Assembly: GCF_007748175.1 (NCBI RefSeq)
Contig: NZ_CP037422.1
Coordinates: 885,258-949,257, forward strand
DNA: 64,000 nt
Direction of reading: 5' to 3'
Source of the DNA: Gimesia aquarii
GTDB taxonomy: Bacteria; Planctomycetota; Planctomycetia; Planctomycetales; Planctomycetaceae
The translations under genes were made by a program, and so were the position numbers. The notes under the pieces were generated by a model. The model made no database searches, was not told the origin of the DNA, and was given only the letters and a program-made list of their open reading frames with translations. Positions 26,718 through 36,126 of this stretch are shown piece after piece (the stretch's first letter is position 1; every line of letters starts with the position of its first letter).

Positions 26718-27716
26718 GTGAGTAAAAAAGAATTACTAGCCAAGGCATTAGACTGGACCGGGTTAAACAGACTCGCGCGCACAACTCCGCTCTGGAATGG
26801 GCTGATTGTTCTGAACTACCATCGGGTGGGTGAGAGTAATGGATCATTATTTGATCATGATCTCTGGAGCGCCTCTGCTGAAAGTTTCGAACAACAGGTT
26901 CGTTTTCTAGGATTAAACTATGACCTGATTCGTTTTCGGGATTTGGACGACCTCTGGAATCAGAAACGTGGCCGCTATGTTTTGATCACATTCGATGATG
27001 GTTATCGAGACAATTACGAATGGGCTTTTCCCATTCTCAAAGCTCACAATTCCTCCGCCACCTTCTTTTTAACAACAGGATTTCTTGACGAACGAAAGTT
27101 GGCCTGGTGGGATGAAATTTCCTGGATGGTGCGCTGCGCCTCTCAAACAGTAATTCCTGAGAATCCATGGACAGAGGAATCTGTCTCACTAAAATCAAAC
27201 GAAGTAGATCGGTCTATAAAAACATTACTGAGCGTTTTCAAAAAGCTGCCAGGAAAGAAAACCGAAGACTATCTGAACTTTCTGGCAGAGGCGACAGGAT
27301 CGGGGCGCTGTCCTCAAGATATCGCAGATCAAATCTGGATGACCTGGGACATGGTTCGCGAAATGCATCACGCTAGCATGGACTTTGGCGGCCATACGGT
27401 AAATCATCCCATTCTGGCAAATCATCCCGAAGAAGTACAACGGCACGAAATTGAAACCTGCAAACAAAGAATCGAAACGGAAATCGGCCAAAGGATTTCC
27501 GCCTTTAGTTATCCAGTCGGAGGCAAAGATTGTTTTAACGAGCAAACCAGAGTCTGCCTGGAACAAGCTGGCTACCGTTGGGGCTTTAGCTATTACGGCG
27601 GGTTTTCTCGCCTCGACTCTTATGACAATCTTGATATTCCACGCATTGCAGTCGAGTCCGAAGAACCAGACGAACTGTTTCGGGCCTCGGTTTCGGTTCC
27701 ACAAGTCTTCTGTTAA
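26718..27716 (+). CDS. Polysaccharide deacetylase (NodB/CE4 family)
   Basis: CE4 enzymes remove N- or O-acetyl groups from polysaccharides using a divalent metal. The NodB motif 1 TFDDGY (Asp93/Asp94) and motif 2 GGHTVNHP (His226, His230) supply the catalytic base and metal ligands. A C-terminal FSYPVGG motif follows. No signal peptide is visible, so it probably acts in the cytoplasm or at the membrane surface. The GTG at 26718 has AAGGAAG 7 nt upstream and is preferred to the GTG at 26688, which lies 1 nt after the previous stop. It is the last gene of the five-gene cluster. Similar deacetylases accompany amidotransferase/ACP/ligase sets in exopolysaccharide loci. Confidence 0.85.
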   Translation: MSKKELLAKALDWTGLNRLARTTPLWNGLIVLNYHRVGESNGSLFDHDLWSASAESFEQQVRFLGLNYDLIRFRDLDDLWNQKRGRYVLITFDDGYRDNYEWAFPILKAHNSSATFFLTTGFLDERKLAWWDEISWMVRCASQTVIPENPWTEESVSLKSNEVDRSIKTLLSVFKKLPGKKTEDYLNFLAEATGSGRCPQDIADQIWMTWDMVREMHHASMDFGGHTVNHPILANHPEEVQRHEIETCKQRIETEIGQRISAFSYPVGGKDCFNEQTRVCLEQAGYRWGFSYYGGFSRLDSYDNLDIPRIAVESEEPDELFRASVSVPQVFC

Positions 27717-28064
27717 ACACAAACTATACAAACAGACCCATAGATCGCCTGATCCCTCTGTGAAGCATTCACGCCCTCATCATTCTTTGCTGATATTTTC
27801 CGAGAATTTGTGATCCTTCAGTCCAGTTGGTTGACGATTCTGGCCTAATTTGCGATAACAGCGGACCGCTTTAAAGGTTGTGGTACGCGCGACATCGTGA
27901 CGAATATCATAATCCTGATCGCTATCTCGATTCTGGTCCTCTTGGCTACCATGTGTAAACTGTTATTAGAAAATAGTTTATATCGACCAGAGTTTAATAA
28001 TAAGTCTTTGCCGTTCAACAAGTAGATTATACGGCGACACTGATTAATGTGGGAGAAACACTGA
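27717..28064. other. Intergenic region upstream of rpsD
   Basis: No terminator or second gene is visible here. An overlapping ORF running out of the deacetylase gene in another frame is a shadow. The rpsD promoter should lie in the AT-rich second half, but no convincing boxes were found. Confidence 0.5.
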
Positions 28065-28670
28065 ATGGGTCGTTATACAGGACCAAAGGGACGAGTAAAC
28101 CGCCGCTTAGGAGCGTTGGTTTTTGAAGATGCGGGTGCAACACGTGCATTAGACAATCGAAATCTTCCCCCCGGAATGTCACAGCGTCGCCGGAAGGCTT
28201 CCAACTATGGTCTGGCCTTAATCGAAAAGCAGAAGATTAAATTCTACTATGGTTTGCGTGAGCGTCAGTTGCGTCGCTACTTCGACAAAGCGCGCCGCAC
28301 CAAGGGCAACACCGGTGAAGAGCTTTTGATTCTCTGTGAACGGCGCCTGGATAATGTCGTCTGTCGTGCTGGCTTTGCCATGACGCGTCCGCAAGCACGT
28401 CAGGGGATTGTCCACTCACACTTCCAGTTAAATGGACAAACTGTGAATAAACCTTCCATCTGGGTGAAACCAGGTGATGTGATTTCTGTCCGAAACCGTC
28501 CTAACCTCAAAAAGCTCTATGGTGAGCTAGTGGAATCAGGCCGTCCTGGCTGTGCCTGGATCACACTGGATAAAAAAGCGTTAGAAGCAAATGTTGTCAC
28601 AGCTCCTGGCTTTGAAGATGTCAGCCTGCCCGTTGACGTTGGTCAGGTCGTGGCTCTGATTTCTCGTTAA
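28065..28670 (+). CDS. rpsD: 30S ribosomal protein S4
   Basis: S4 is a primary 16S-rRNA-binding protein that starts small-subunit assembly. The 201-aa protein begins MGRYTGPKGRVNRRLG and carries the S4 RNA-binding domain with RRLDNVV, MTRPQARQ and LNGQTVNKPS. The C-terminal PVDVGQVVALISR is typical. GGGAG lies about 10 nt before the ATG. The four zinc cysteines of some S4 proteins are missing, so this is the zinc-free type. It stands outside a ribosomal-protein operon and has its own terminator. Confidence 0.97.
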   Translation: MGRYTGPKGRVNRRLGALVFEDAGATRALDNRNLPPGMSQRRRKASNYGLALIEKQKIKFYYGLRERQLRRYFDKARRTKGNTGEELLILCERRLDNVVCRAGFAMTRPQARQGIVHSHFQLNGQTVNKPSIWVKPGDVISVRNRPNLKKLYGELVESGRPGCAWITLDKKALEANVVTAPGFEDVSLPVDVGQVVALISR

Positions 28671-28693
28671 GGGAATCGAACGAATCAATTTAA

Positions 28694-28730
28694 CACTCCG
28701 AAAAGCGTTTTGGTTTTCGGAGTGTTTTTA
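28694..28730 (+). terminator. Intrinsic terminator of rpsD
   Basis: CACTCCGAAAA (28694-28704) pairs perfectly with TTTTCGGAGTG (28714-28724) around a 9-nt loop and is followed by TTTTTA. It lies 23 bp after the stop codon. Confidence 0.92.
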
Positions 28731-28890
28731 TTTACCTTCTTTAATAACTTCCCCTCAGTGGGGTGAGAATTCATTTACAAGACGTTATTGTAATCAAAAT
28801 CTTCTGGTTATTATTTTCTGAATGATTATGCAGTAACCGCTGTGGTTGCTGAACCATATAATTTCGGCCTTGAAACAAAGAGGCATACCC

Positions 28891-29505
28891 ATGGCGACGG
28901 AACGTCGAAAAGCCGTCCTACTGTTTGGTGCTCCTGGAGTTGGTAAAGGAACGCAGGGAAGAATTCTCGGACAAATTCCCGGGTTCTTTCACCTCTCAAG
29001 TGGAGATGTCTTTCGCTCCATCGATATTGAATCTCCTGAAGGTCAGGAAATTTATAAATACAGCTCTCGTGGAGATTTAGTTCCTGATGAACTCAGTATC
29101 CGCATCTGGAAACAGGGACTCGACGCCCGCGCTACCCTCTCGCTTTATAAGCCAAGCAAAGACATTCTCATTCTGGATGGAATTCCCAGAAATATTCAAC
29201 AGGCAAAAATACTGGAAGAACACATTGAGGTTCTAAAAGTATTACACCTGACCTGTAGCGATGAAGAGGAAATGATCCACCGTATCCGTCATCGTGCGAT
29301 TCGTGAAAACCGGGCTGATGACGCGAATGAAAAAGTGATCAGGCACCGTTTTGAAGTCTATCGCGAAGAATCGTCACAAGTCCTGAGTTGCTACCCCGAT
29401 GAGATCATTGCACATCTTGACGCCATTGGCTCGCCTGCTGGTGTATTATATGCCTGTCTGGAACATCTGGTTCCCGTACAGGATGCTCACTTTCGCGGGG
29501 AGTAA
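28891..29505 (+). CDS. adk: Adenylate kinase / nucleoside monophosphate kinase
   Basis: This enzyme interconverts ATP + AMP and 2 ADP. The P-loop is GAPGVGKGT (residues 13-21); SSGDVFRS is the NMP-binding motif and DGIPRN the conserved core strand. The lid is short, with RHRAIRENRADD in place of the long zinc-type lid. The 204-aa length fits a short-type kinase. The ATG at 28891 has AAAGAGG 7 nt upstream; an in-frame upstream start at 28846 gives an unlikely extension. It lies downstream of the rpsD terminator, so it is probably transcribed separately. Substrate specificity toward AMP is assumed. Confidence 0.88.
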   Translation: MATERRKAVLLFGAPGVGKGTQGRILGQIPGFFHLSSGDVFRSIDIESPEGQEIYKYSSRGDLVPDELSIRIWKQGLDARATLSLYKPSKDILILDGIPRNIQQAKILEEHIEVLKVLHLTCSDEEEMIHRIRHRAIRENRADDANEKVIRHRFEVYREESSQVLSCYPDEIIAHLDAIGSPAGVLYACLEHLVPVQDAHFRGE

Positions 29506-29592
29506 ACTGAATCGACCATTGAAAAATAGAGCCACACTCAGTTAAGGTAGATGAGATAGTTTATCTCGAACCCTTTTCCAGAGGACAGGCTC

Positions 29593-31068
29593 ATGCTCAG
29601 TTTTGTAATACGATCTTCCAGACTGTCGAATCCAAAACGATTACCCGGCTTCTGTCTGCTGCTGACTATGATTGCCATTCTGAGCATGCAATCGGCGACC
29701 GCTATCGCACGCCCCCCCAAAGATCACCCTAATGTCGTGATTATCTTCACCGACGACCAGGGCTATCAGGATGTCGGCGTGTTCGGATCACCCAATATCA
29801 AAACTCCCAACCTTGATCAAATGGCAAAAGAGGGGGTTCGGTTTACCGACTTTTATGCAGCCCAGGCGGTCTGCTCTGCTTCTCGTGTCGCGTTGCTCAC
29901 CGGCTGCTATCCGAACCGCGTGGGCATTGGTGGTGCACTCGGCCCCCAGTCCAAGATCGGGATCAACGCCGAAGAAACCACCATTGCTGAAGTCGTCAAA
30001 CCGGAAGGCTACGCAACCGCTATCTACGGGAAATGGCACTTGGGTCACCTCCCGGAATTTCTGCCCACCAGACATGGCTTCGATGATTATTTCGGCCTCC
30101 CCTACTCCAACGATATGTGGCCCTTCCATCCGACTGCCGGAAAACGCTTTCCCGATCTGCCATTAATGGAAAATGAAACCATTATCAATCCGAAAGTCAC
30201 CGGCAAAGAACAGGCACAACTCACAACCTGGTACACCGAACGAGCGGTCGCCTTCATCAACCAAAATCACGATAAACCATTTTTCCTCTACGTCCCCCAT
30301 TCCATGCCCCATGTTCCGTTGTTTGTCAGCGAGAAATTTAAAGGCAAATCGGAGCAAGGACTCTATGGTGATGTGATCATGGAAATCGACTGGTCCGTCG
30401 GTCAAATTCGTCAGGCACTCAAAGAGAACGGTCTTGAGAAAAATACCCTCATCATTTTCACATCAGACAATGGCCCCTGGCTTTCCTACGGCGATCATGC
30501 CGGCTCTGCCTTACCGTTACGAGAAGGCAAAGGCACCGCTTGGGATGGCGGCCAGCGCGAACCCTGTATCATGGCCTGGCCTGGACAGATCCCCGCTGGC
30601 TCGGTCTGTAATCAAATGGCGATGACGATTGACCTCCTGCCCACGATTGCTTACCTGACAGGTGGAAAAGTACCAAACGACCGCATTATCGATGGTAAAA
30701 ATATCTGGCCCTTAATGAGCGGAGAAAAGGGAGCAAAATCTCCACATGAAGCCCTGCTCTTTTACTGGGGCAGGCACTTAAACGCCGTCCGTAGCGGCAA
30801 ATGGAAACTACACTTCCCGCACCCCTACCGCAGCCTGAAAGACAAACCCGGCAGCGGTGGAACACCCGGTCGTTATGTTCAAAAGAAAACCGGCCTGGCT
30901 TTGTACGATCTCAGCAATGACATCAGCGAAAGTAAAAACGTGGCCAACCAGAATCCGGAAGTCGTCAAACGTCTGAGCGCTCTCGCAGAAAAAGCCCGCG
31001 AAGACCTCGGCGACTCCGGCACCAAACGCAAAGGGAAAAACAACCGTCAACCTGGTCGTGTTGATTAA
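29593..31068 (+). CDS. Exported sulfatase (arylsulfatase A type)
   Basis: This is a 491-aa secreted sulfatase. An N-terminal hydrophobic signal ([14 protein letters not shown], cleavage near AIA-RP) precedes the catalytic domain [16 protein letters not shown], which holds metal-binding Asp residues. The formylglycine motif is CSASR (Cys94), followed by ALLTG. GKWHLGH and TSDNGPW match further active-site strands. Activation by a formylglycine-generating enzyme is expected; none is in the window. Planctomycetes carry many such sulfatases for sulfated marine polysaccharides. The natural substrate is unknown, and no sulfated-glycan gene cluster adjoins it. Confidence 0.93.
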   Translation: MLSFVIRSSRLSNPKRLPGFCLLLTMIAILSMQSATAIARPPKDHPNVVIIFTDDQGYQDVGVFGSPNIKTPNLDQMAKEGVRFTDFYAAQAVCSASRVALLTGCYPNRVGIGGALGPQSKIGINAEETTIAEVVKPEGYATAIYGKWHLGHLPEFLPTRHGFDDYFGLPYSNDMWPFHPTAGKRFPDLPLMENETIINPKVTGKEQAQLTTWYTERAVAFINQNHDKPFFLYVPHSMPHVPLFVSEKFKGKSEQGLYGDVIMEIDWSVGQIRQALKENGLEKNTLIIFTSDNGPWLSYGDHAGSALPLREGKGTAWDGGQREPCIMAWPGQIPAGSVCNQMAMTIDLLPTIAYLTGGKVPNDRIIDGKNIWPLMSGEKGAKSPHEALLFYWGRHLNAVRSGKWKLHFPHPYRSLKDKPGSGGTPGRYVQKKTGLALYDLSNDISESKNVANQNPEVVKRLSALAEKAREDLGDSGTKRKGKNNRQPGRVD

Positions 31069-31116
31069 AAAAACAGTATAGAAACAGGCTCTTCCCTATC
31101 AACTGAGGAGTGGAAT

Positions 31117-31623
31117 TCAAGGTTCCGTAGCAAGGACGACCAACTCCGAACGATTTGTCCCTACTTCACGAAAATTCCCCAGCATGCGTTCCCCTCTTTC
31201 ATCATCGCTAAAATCGATTACCAACTTAATCGACTGACTCGGCAGAACCGAGTATTTCTTCTTACCAAAACAACACCAGTCATAGCGCGATTTTCGCCAT
31301 AATCCCCTCCTGAAAACTTCCTGATACAATCGGATCCTCTCTGGCTCTGCGATATCATCTGATCCTCTCGCATAATACTCCAAGGTTGTTTTTCCAGTAT
31401 TTTTCACAATGACGTGGACTTCGTCCTTTACAGGTTTTCTCGAAACTATTTGTGGACGATTCTTTAATGGCAGAGTTCCCTGAAAAAATTCTCTGCGCCA
31501 TGCAGGATCCGGAGGCTGCTCTGGAGGAATCGTCAAACGAACTCTCGTATTCTCTGCAGCACCATCAGAAATAAGACTGAAGCAAAAGATAGGAATCAGA
31601 AGAAGAGGGATCATTTTTCTCAT
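31117..31623 (-). CDS. Hypothetical exported protein
   Basis: This 168-aa protein belongs to no family I recognise. MRKMIPLLLIPIFCFSLI is a clear signal peptide with cleavage near DGAA. The mature part is charged and includes VHVIVKNTGKTTLEYYARG, suggesting a beta-sandwich, and a WCCFGKKK segment. The ATG at 31623 has GCGAGG 6 nt upstream. An earlier in-frame ATG at 31641 would overlap the previous gene's stop (TGATG). Either way the gene is tightly linked to the membrane protein upstream and probably cotranscribed with it. Confidence 0.6.
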   Translation of the reverse strand: MRKMIPLLLIPIFCFSLISDGAAENTRVRLTIPPEQPPDPAWRREFFQGTLPLKNRPQIVSRKPVKDEVHVIVKNTGKTTLEYYARGSDDIAEPERIRLYQEVFRRGLWRKSRYDWCCFGKKKYSVLPSQSIKLVIDFSDDERGERMLGNFREVGTNRSELVVLATEP

Positions 31624-31640
31624 AGGTACCTCGCAACTCA

Positions 31641-32462
31641 TCAATGTTCAGTCGCTTCACATTTTCGCACAGCATCACAATCATGTGCAGCAATCAACAT
31701 TGCAAGATCACGAAACGTTTGAAGTTCAGACGGCAGTGGATTCACTCGGTGTTTGTATAGCGATGTAACATGCCTGACACAAAATCCGACTATGATCATC
31801 ACAATTTGGTAAGTAAAATCTTGAGTCATGGCCGTTGCAATAGTTGCAAGCATCATGCCCAAAAAAAACAAACCACAACCGTATTCATCAACACGACTCC
31901 AGAAAGAAGATAGTTTGAGAATACGATACTCAGTCATCCAGTTCAACTGAGACCAAAAATATTCTAGCTTATACCCACGTAAAACATCGATAATTTTTGT
32001 GCTAGGCCCAAAGCAATTCGATTCTTCAATAACGTCTTTTGTAATTTGCTGTAACCCATAGAAAACCCCGGCAGGTCGGCATTCTTTATTGATGACCACA
32101 GGCTGAAACAAAACAGCAGTGGCTCTTTTTTCAATGAATCGTACTAATGCAGCGAACGTAAAATGGGGAGCGATCTCTCTTTCCCATTCTTCTAAACAAC
32201 GAATTGGTTCCTGGATTCCCAATTCTTTCTTCCATTCTTCAATTGAACACTCAAAGCCAAAATACTTTGCCAAGTCAGAAAATAAATCAGGGAGTGCAGA
32301 AATGACTTCATCAAGGTCATCGTCATCCCATCCATTATCATAGGTTATCTGCAGATCAATCCGCTTGTCCAAGTCGATTTGCCTACCACTTCCAAATCTG
32401 TATTTCCAAAACTCACGTAAGCCATAGAGAATTTGATCCTCAGTATATCTAACCGCCTGCAT
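31641..32462 (-). CDS. Hypothetical protein with two C-terminal membrane segments
   Basis: This 273-aa protein has an acidic soluble N-terminal region (NGWDDDDLDEV, then a Trp/Glu-rich stretch). Two adjacent hydrophobic segments lie near residues 200-240 (GLFFLGMMLATIATAM and YQIVMIIVGFCV), followed by a short basic tail. No family is recognised. AGAGG 7 nt before the ATG at 32462 decides the start. It overlaps or abuts the downstream exported protein gene, suggesting the two act together at the membrane. Confidence 0.6.
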   Translation of the reverse strand: MQAVRYTEDQILYGLREFWKYRFGSGRQIDLDKRIDLQITYDNGWDDDDLDEVISALPDLFSDLAKYFGFECSIEEWKKELGIQEPIRCLEEWEREIAPHFTFAALVRFIEKRATAVLFQPVVINKECRPAGVFYGLQQITKDVIEESNCFGPSTKIIDVLRGYKLEYFWSQLNWMTEYRILKLSSFWSRVDEYGCGLFFLGMMLATIATAMTQDFTYQIVMIIVGFCVRHVTSLYKHRVNPLPSELQTFRDLAMLIAAHDCDAVRKCEATEH

Positions 32463-32745
32463 CGAATTACCTCTATAATTATTCAATCTCGGGATTCTGT
32501 TAATCACCTCACTTAAGCATAAAGTAAATCACTCATTTTTTGTAGAACATTTTCTTCAGCCACCTGATTGCTAATAAAATTTTTTGCGGTATTACAAAAT
32601 CAACGCTAATATGTAGATTTCATGCATGTTGCTTCTAAGCCCTTGAGTTCGCTTGAGATAGAAACACTTACAATACAAAATATTCATTCTAATTTGATTA
32701 CATCTGAAAACCTTCAGCAATCCCTGCCACAAGGATACTCAAAGT

Positions 32746-34047
32746 ATGCACGCCAACGGCTCTCACTTTATCCACATCCTCTTTGCCGCTACGCTCGCCT
32801 TTCAATTGATCCCTAAAACCACTGAGGCTTGTACCACGGCCGTCATCAGTGGCAAAGCCACCGTTGATGGGCGTCCTCTGCTTTGGAAGAACCGTGATAC
32901 TTCGAATATTCACAACGAAGTTGTACTGTTTAAAGAAGGGACTCTGCGCGCGATAGGAGTGGTCAATGCCGGTAGCCGCAAATCGATTTTTATGGGTGTG
33001 AATGAAGCCGGGTTCTGTATCGAAAATTCACTGAGTAAAGATCTGCGCGATTCCGATAAGACCAAAGGCGACACCAATGGCCGTTTCATGAAACGTGCCC
33101 TGGAAACCTGTAAGACAGTCGCCGATTTCAAAAAGTTACTTGAACAAACGAACCAAACAGGCCGCCGCACCGCAGCGAATTTTGGTGTCATCGATGCAGA
33201 GGGAAGCGCCGCGCTGTTTGAGACAGGGCCAAAAACCTACACCATGTTTGACGTAAATGATCCTGCTGATGCCCCGAACGGCTATATTGTACGTTCCAAC
33301 TTCTCTACCACAGCCCAGGAGCTGCCAACCAATCCGACTAAAAAGCAGCTGGCCAGCATTTACTCTGCAGATCGCTACATCCAGGCATGCTCGCGTTTTG
33401 AATCTCAAAAAAATTCAGGAATCTCTCTCAACTATGTAATCCGTAATCTGACACGTGACCTCTCGACCAAGAACGGCAAGCCTTACCCCGGTTCTGTGAA
33501 TGGGGTTGCGAAACCATTACCGGCCACGATTTCTACAAAGAACACCATCAGCCGCGCGACAACGGTCTCAGCGGTGGTATTTCAAGGTGTTAAACCTGGA
33601 GAGAATCCAGGGCTGACTACCATGTGGACAATTCTCGGTAACCCCAGTTTTTCTCTCGCTGTTCCTTGTTGGGTTAATATTCAAGAAGTTGCTGACCCAC
33701 TCACAGGCAACAAAGGAGGCGCGCTTGGTGAAATCGCGATTACTCTTCGAAGCTGGAGCAAAACGGCAGATGGCAAAAAGATCAACACGGAATACCTGCC
33801 AGGAATCTGGAATGATCTCTGGCCTCAAGAAGATCAAATTCTCAAGTTGACTTCACAGTCACAAGAGAAATGGAGAAAACAAGGTGTTTCAGATCACACC
33901 TTAACCTGTTTCCATAAAAAAATGACGATGCTGGCAATGAAGGCCATGCAGCAGGAACTCCGCGAAATGAAACAAGCGGCGCTCTCACTACCAGCTCCGG
34001 CACCGCCGCGTTTTGCTCCTGTCAAAAAAACTATTGTGGTTCCATAA
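32746..34047 (+). CDS. Exported Ntn-type linear amide hydrolase (C45/choloylglycine-hydrolase-like)
   Basis: This 433-aa protein is an N-terminal-nucleophile amidohydrolase relative. After a signal peptide (IHILFAATLAFQLI), Cys29 in TEACTTAVISG is followed by DGRPLLWKNRD, a common start of C45/C59-type Ntn hydrolases. Signal-peptidase cleavage after Ala28 would itself expose Cys29 as the nucleophile. MGVNEAGFCIEN and FGVIDAEGSAALFE also fit. Such enzymes cleave linear amides such as penicillin V, bile-salt conjugates or acyl-homoserine lactones; the substrate here is unknown. AAGGA lies about 10 nt upstream of the ATG. The C-terminal tail is proline-rich and repetitive. No operon partner is evident; the next gene starts 63 bp downstream on the same strand. 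Confidence 0.75.
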   Translation: MHANGSHFIHILFAATLAFQLIPKTTEACTTAVISGKATVDGRPLLWKNRDTSNIHNEVVLFKEGTLRAIGVVNAGSRKSIFMGVNEAGFCIENSLSKDLRDSDKTKGDTNGRFMKRALETCKTVADFKKLLEQTNQTGRRTAANFGVIDAEGSAALFETGPKTYTMFDVNDPADAPNGYIVRSNFSTTAQELPTNPTKKQLASIYSADRYIQACSRFESQKNSGISLNYVIRNLTRDLSTKNGKPYPGSVNGVAKPLPATISTKNTISRATTVSAVVFQGVKPGENPGLTTMWTILGNPSFSLAVPCWVNIQEVADPLTGNKGGALGEIAITLRSWSKTADGKKINTEYLPGIWNDLWPQEDQILKLTSQSQEKWRKQGVSDHTLTCFHKKMTMLAMKAMQQELREMKQAALSLPAPAPPRFAPVKKTIVVP

Positions 34048-34110
34048 TAAAAACAAGAGACGTAAATCATAACACTTTGAGAGTATATTAAAATAATAAG
34101 GATTCTAACC

Positions 34111-34896
34111 ATGAGTCGTGTCCCACTCTGCCTTTTACGTATTTGCTTAGTGTTGATCACAGGATTCACCAGCGCCAGTACTTGGGCAGACGATGTTCCT
34201 TCCTCACAGACAACAAAACCAGTGCGCGTGGCGATATATGACTTTCCGAAGTCCGGCTCAACTGGTCCCGAGCACCTGATGAAGTTTCTGACTCCTACCT
34301 ATGGTTTTCAGAGTACGATCGTTAGTCCTGACGAAATTCGCGATGGGGCGCTTCAGAATTATGATGTCCTCATCTGCCCCGGCGGTAGTGGAAGTCGTCA
34401 AGCCAAAGAACTTAAGGAAGAGGGTCGCGCTGCCGTCCGTAAGTTTGTACGTAATGGGGGCGGCTATGTGGGAATCTGCGCGGGTGCCTATCTTGCTTCG
34501 ACTCATTACACGTGGTCACTGGGAGTCATCAATGCGCGAGTCTGGGATCGAGCACACTGGGCACGAGGAAAAAATCAGGTTTCCATCAGTTTAACTCCCT
34601 CAGGGCGTGAAGTGCTCAGTAAATCAAAAGAAAAATATGACATCTATTATGCAAACGGACCGCTACTGGTTCCCGACAATCAACCGAATCTCCCCGGCTA
34701 CGAAGTGCTAGCCAAATATGATACTGAAGTCGCCCGCAACGGAGCTCCTCAACACGCCATGGTCGACACTCACGCCATCATCCGCTCTAAATTCGGAGCA
34801 GGCCGCGTAATCTGCTTTAGCCCTCATGCCGAAATGAAGAACGGCCCTAAGTCCTTAGTCGCCTCCGGTGTCTACTGGGCTTCGAATGCTGAATAA
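34111..34896 (+). CDS. Exported BPL_N-domain (glutamine-amidotransferase-like) protein
   Basis: This is a 261-aa secreted protein with a class-I-amidotransferase-like fold. The signal peptide (LCLLRICLVLITGFTSAS) ends near WADD. The domain starts VRVAIYDFP, has VLICPGGSGS, and a nucleophile elbow GICAGAYLA (Cys123) as in BPL_N/PfpI-like proteins. VICFSPHAE matches the C-terminal His/Glu region. AAGGA is 8 nt upstream. Function of the exported BPL_N group is unknown. It sits 63 bp downstream of the Ntn hydrolase and may be cotranscribed. Confidence 0.78.
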   Translation: MSRVPLCLLRICLVLITGFTSASTWADDVPSSQTTKPVRVAIYDFPKSGSTGPEHLMKFLTPTYGFQSTIVSPDEIRDGALQNYDVLICPGGSGSRQAKELKEEGRAAVRKFVRNGGGYVGICAGAYLASTHYTWSLGVINARVWDRAHWARGKNQVSISLTPSGREVLSKSKEKYDIYYANGPLLVPDNQPNLPGYEVLAKYDTEVARNGAPQHAMVDTHAIIRSKFGAGRVICFSPHAEMKNGPKSLVASGVYWASNAE

Positions 34897-34985
34897 GATC
34901 GCTCGTAACTTAACTCTGTTACATTATTATACTGTTCGTTTCGTTCTGCTCTCGAAAAGTTGTTTCCTCTTCACTTACAGCGCTG

Positions 34986-35942
34986 TCACTTCGAAAATTC
35001 AGAATAGACAATCTTCGTATCGCTAATTGTGATGTTACCGGCCTTGAGGCCATCAGATGCGTTCGGGAAATATTTTTCGAGCGTAGTGACTGGAACAATG
35101 GGAATACCCTTTTGTGTTTGAATATATAAAGTGTGACCTTTTGCTTGCGGAAGGTAAGTGTCGTACTGCGTATTGAATGACTTAACAACGATCAAACCTT
35201 TTTGTTGAGCCGTTCTTGTCAATATCTGGTAGTAGGGAGAATTTCCAATCACAAAACACTTTGGATCAAGCGTATCTGCGTTCGCCATATTGACAGGAAG
35301 TAGTCCTTCGTCAAGTTGAGAAAAGTAGGTCTTCGTTTGTTGCTTCCATGCTTCCCACTGCAAAGACATGATCATCGCTTTGGGATCATTGCCTTTGTGA
35401 TAAGCAAACCGATTCCCGGGAAGAATGCGCGCCTTGGGAGAGTAATCGACGTAGACCCTTTTCGCACCAGGATCCAACAGCACCCACTTCTGGTCGATAT
35501 AAATTTCAAGAAAGACATGCCCCGACCAAGACTTGAACTGACGGCCTTTCTTAAAATCCCAAATCCATGGTACATCCATTGTCTTCACCCAGACTGTCGG
35601 AATACCTGCATGTTTCAATAGCACACCGCAGACAATGGCATAATCAGCACAGCCTCCGTAGCAACCGTCCTGAATCACTGTGTCGTAGTTCCGCCATTGA
35701 TAAGCCAGATCGGCCTGATATTTCAGATTTGTATTCATCCAGTTAAGCACATTCAAAACCGTTTTGCGGTCATGATCTGCCTTAAACGCGAGTGCCTGCG
35801 TCTTAATCGCTTCTCGGTCTCCGAGGGTCGCAGGCATGGCAAGATACTTTGTGGGTGTTGTGTAGTCAATTGAATCAAATACAGGCTCCGACGCGAATGA
35901 AGTAGGGCCAAACATCACTAGAATTAAAAGTGATCGCCACAT
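34986..35942 (-). CDS. Exported transglutaminase-like protein
   Basis: This 318-aa protein has a papain-like transglutaminase core. The catalytic triad is visible as Cys in GCYGGCADYA (about residue 97), His in SGHVFLEIYI (about 142) and Asp in LLDPGAKR (about 157). The signal peptide is MWRSLLILVMFGPTSFA. The ATG at 35942 is chosen because GCAGGAG lies 8 nt upstream and gives a standard signal; the longer frame to 35981 does not. Bacterial members are usually proteases or peptide-modifying enzymes rather than crosslinkers. It converges with the BPL_N gene. Confidence 0.78.
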   Translation of the reverse strand: MWRSLLILVMFGPTSFASEPVFDSIDYTTPTKYLAMPATLGDREAIKTQALAFKADHDRKTVLNVLNWMNTNLKYQADLAYQWRNYDTVIQDGCYGGCADYAIVCGVLLKHAGIPTVWVKTMDVPWIWDFKKGRQFKSWSGHVFLEIYIDQKWVLLDPGAKRVYVDYSPKARILPGNRFAYHKGNDPKAMIMSLQWEAWKQQTKTYFSQLDEGLLPVNMANADTLDPKCFVIGNSPYYQILTRTAQQKGLIVVKSFNTQYDTYLPQAKGHTLYIQTQKGIPIVPVTTLEKYFPNASDGLKAGNITISDTKIVYSEFSK

Positions 35943-36126
35943 CGGTATTCTCCTGCTATAAAACCATTCTGAAATCAACATGGGAACGCCATCTCACACA
36001 AGTTATCTGCTAGTGATTCAGGCGTCAAGATTTTTAATGCCAAAGAAGGTCCCTAGTAAAATTCATATTCTTAGTTGCTAATGGGCTGACGATTGAAAAA
36101 GCAAACAATTTATCAGGTTGAATCAA

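Noticed and set aside
21748-27716. Calling the cluster an exosortase/PEP-CTERM locus
   Set aside because: No exosortase, glycosyltransferase or PEP-CTERM protein is in the window; only individual genes resemble such loci.
27451-27813. 120-aa plus-strand ORF overlapping the deacetylase 3' end
   Set aside because: Mostly an out-of-frame reading of the deacetylase gene; no start signal.
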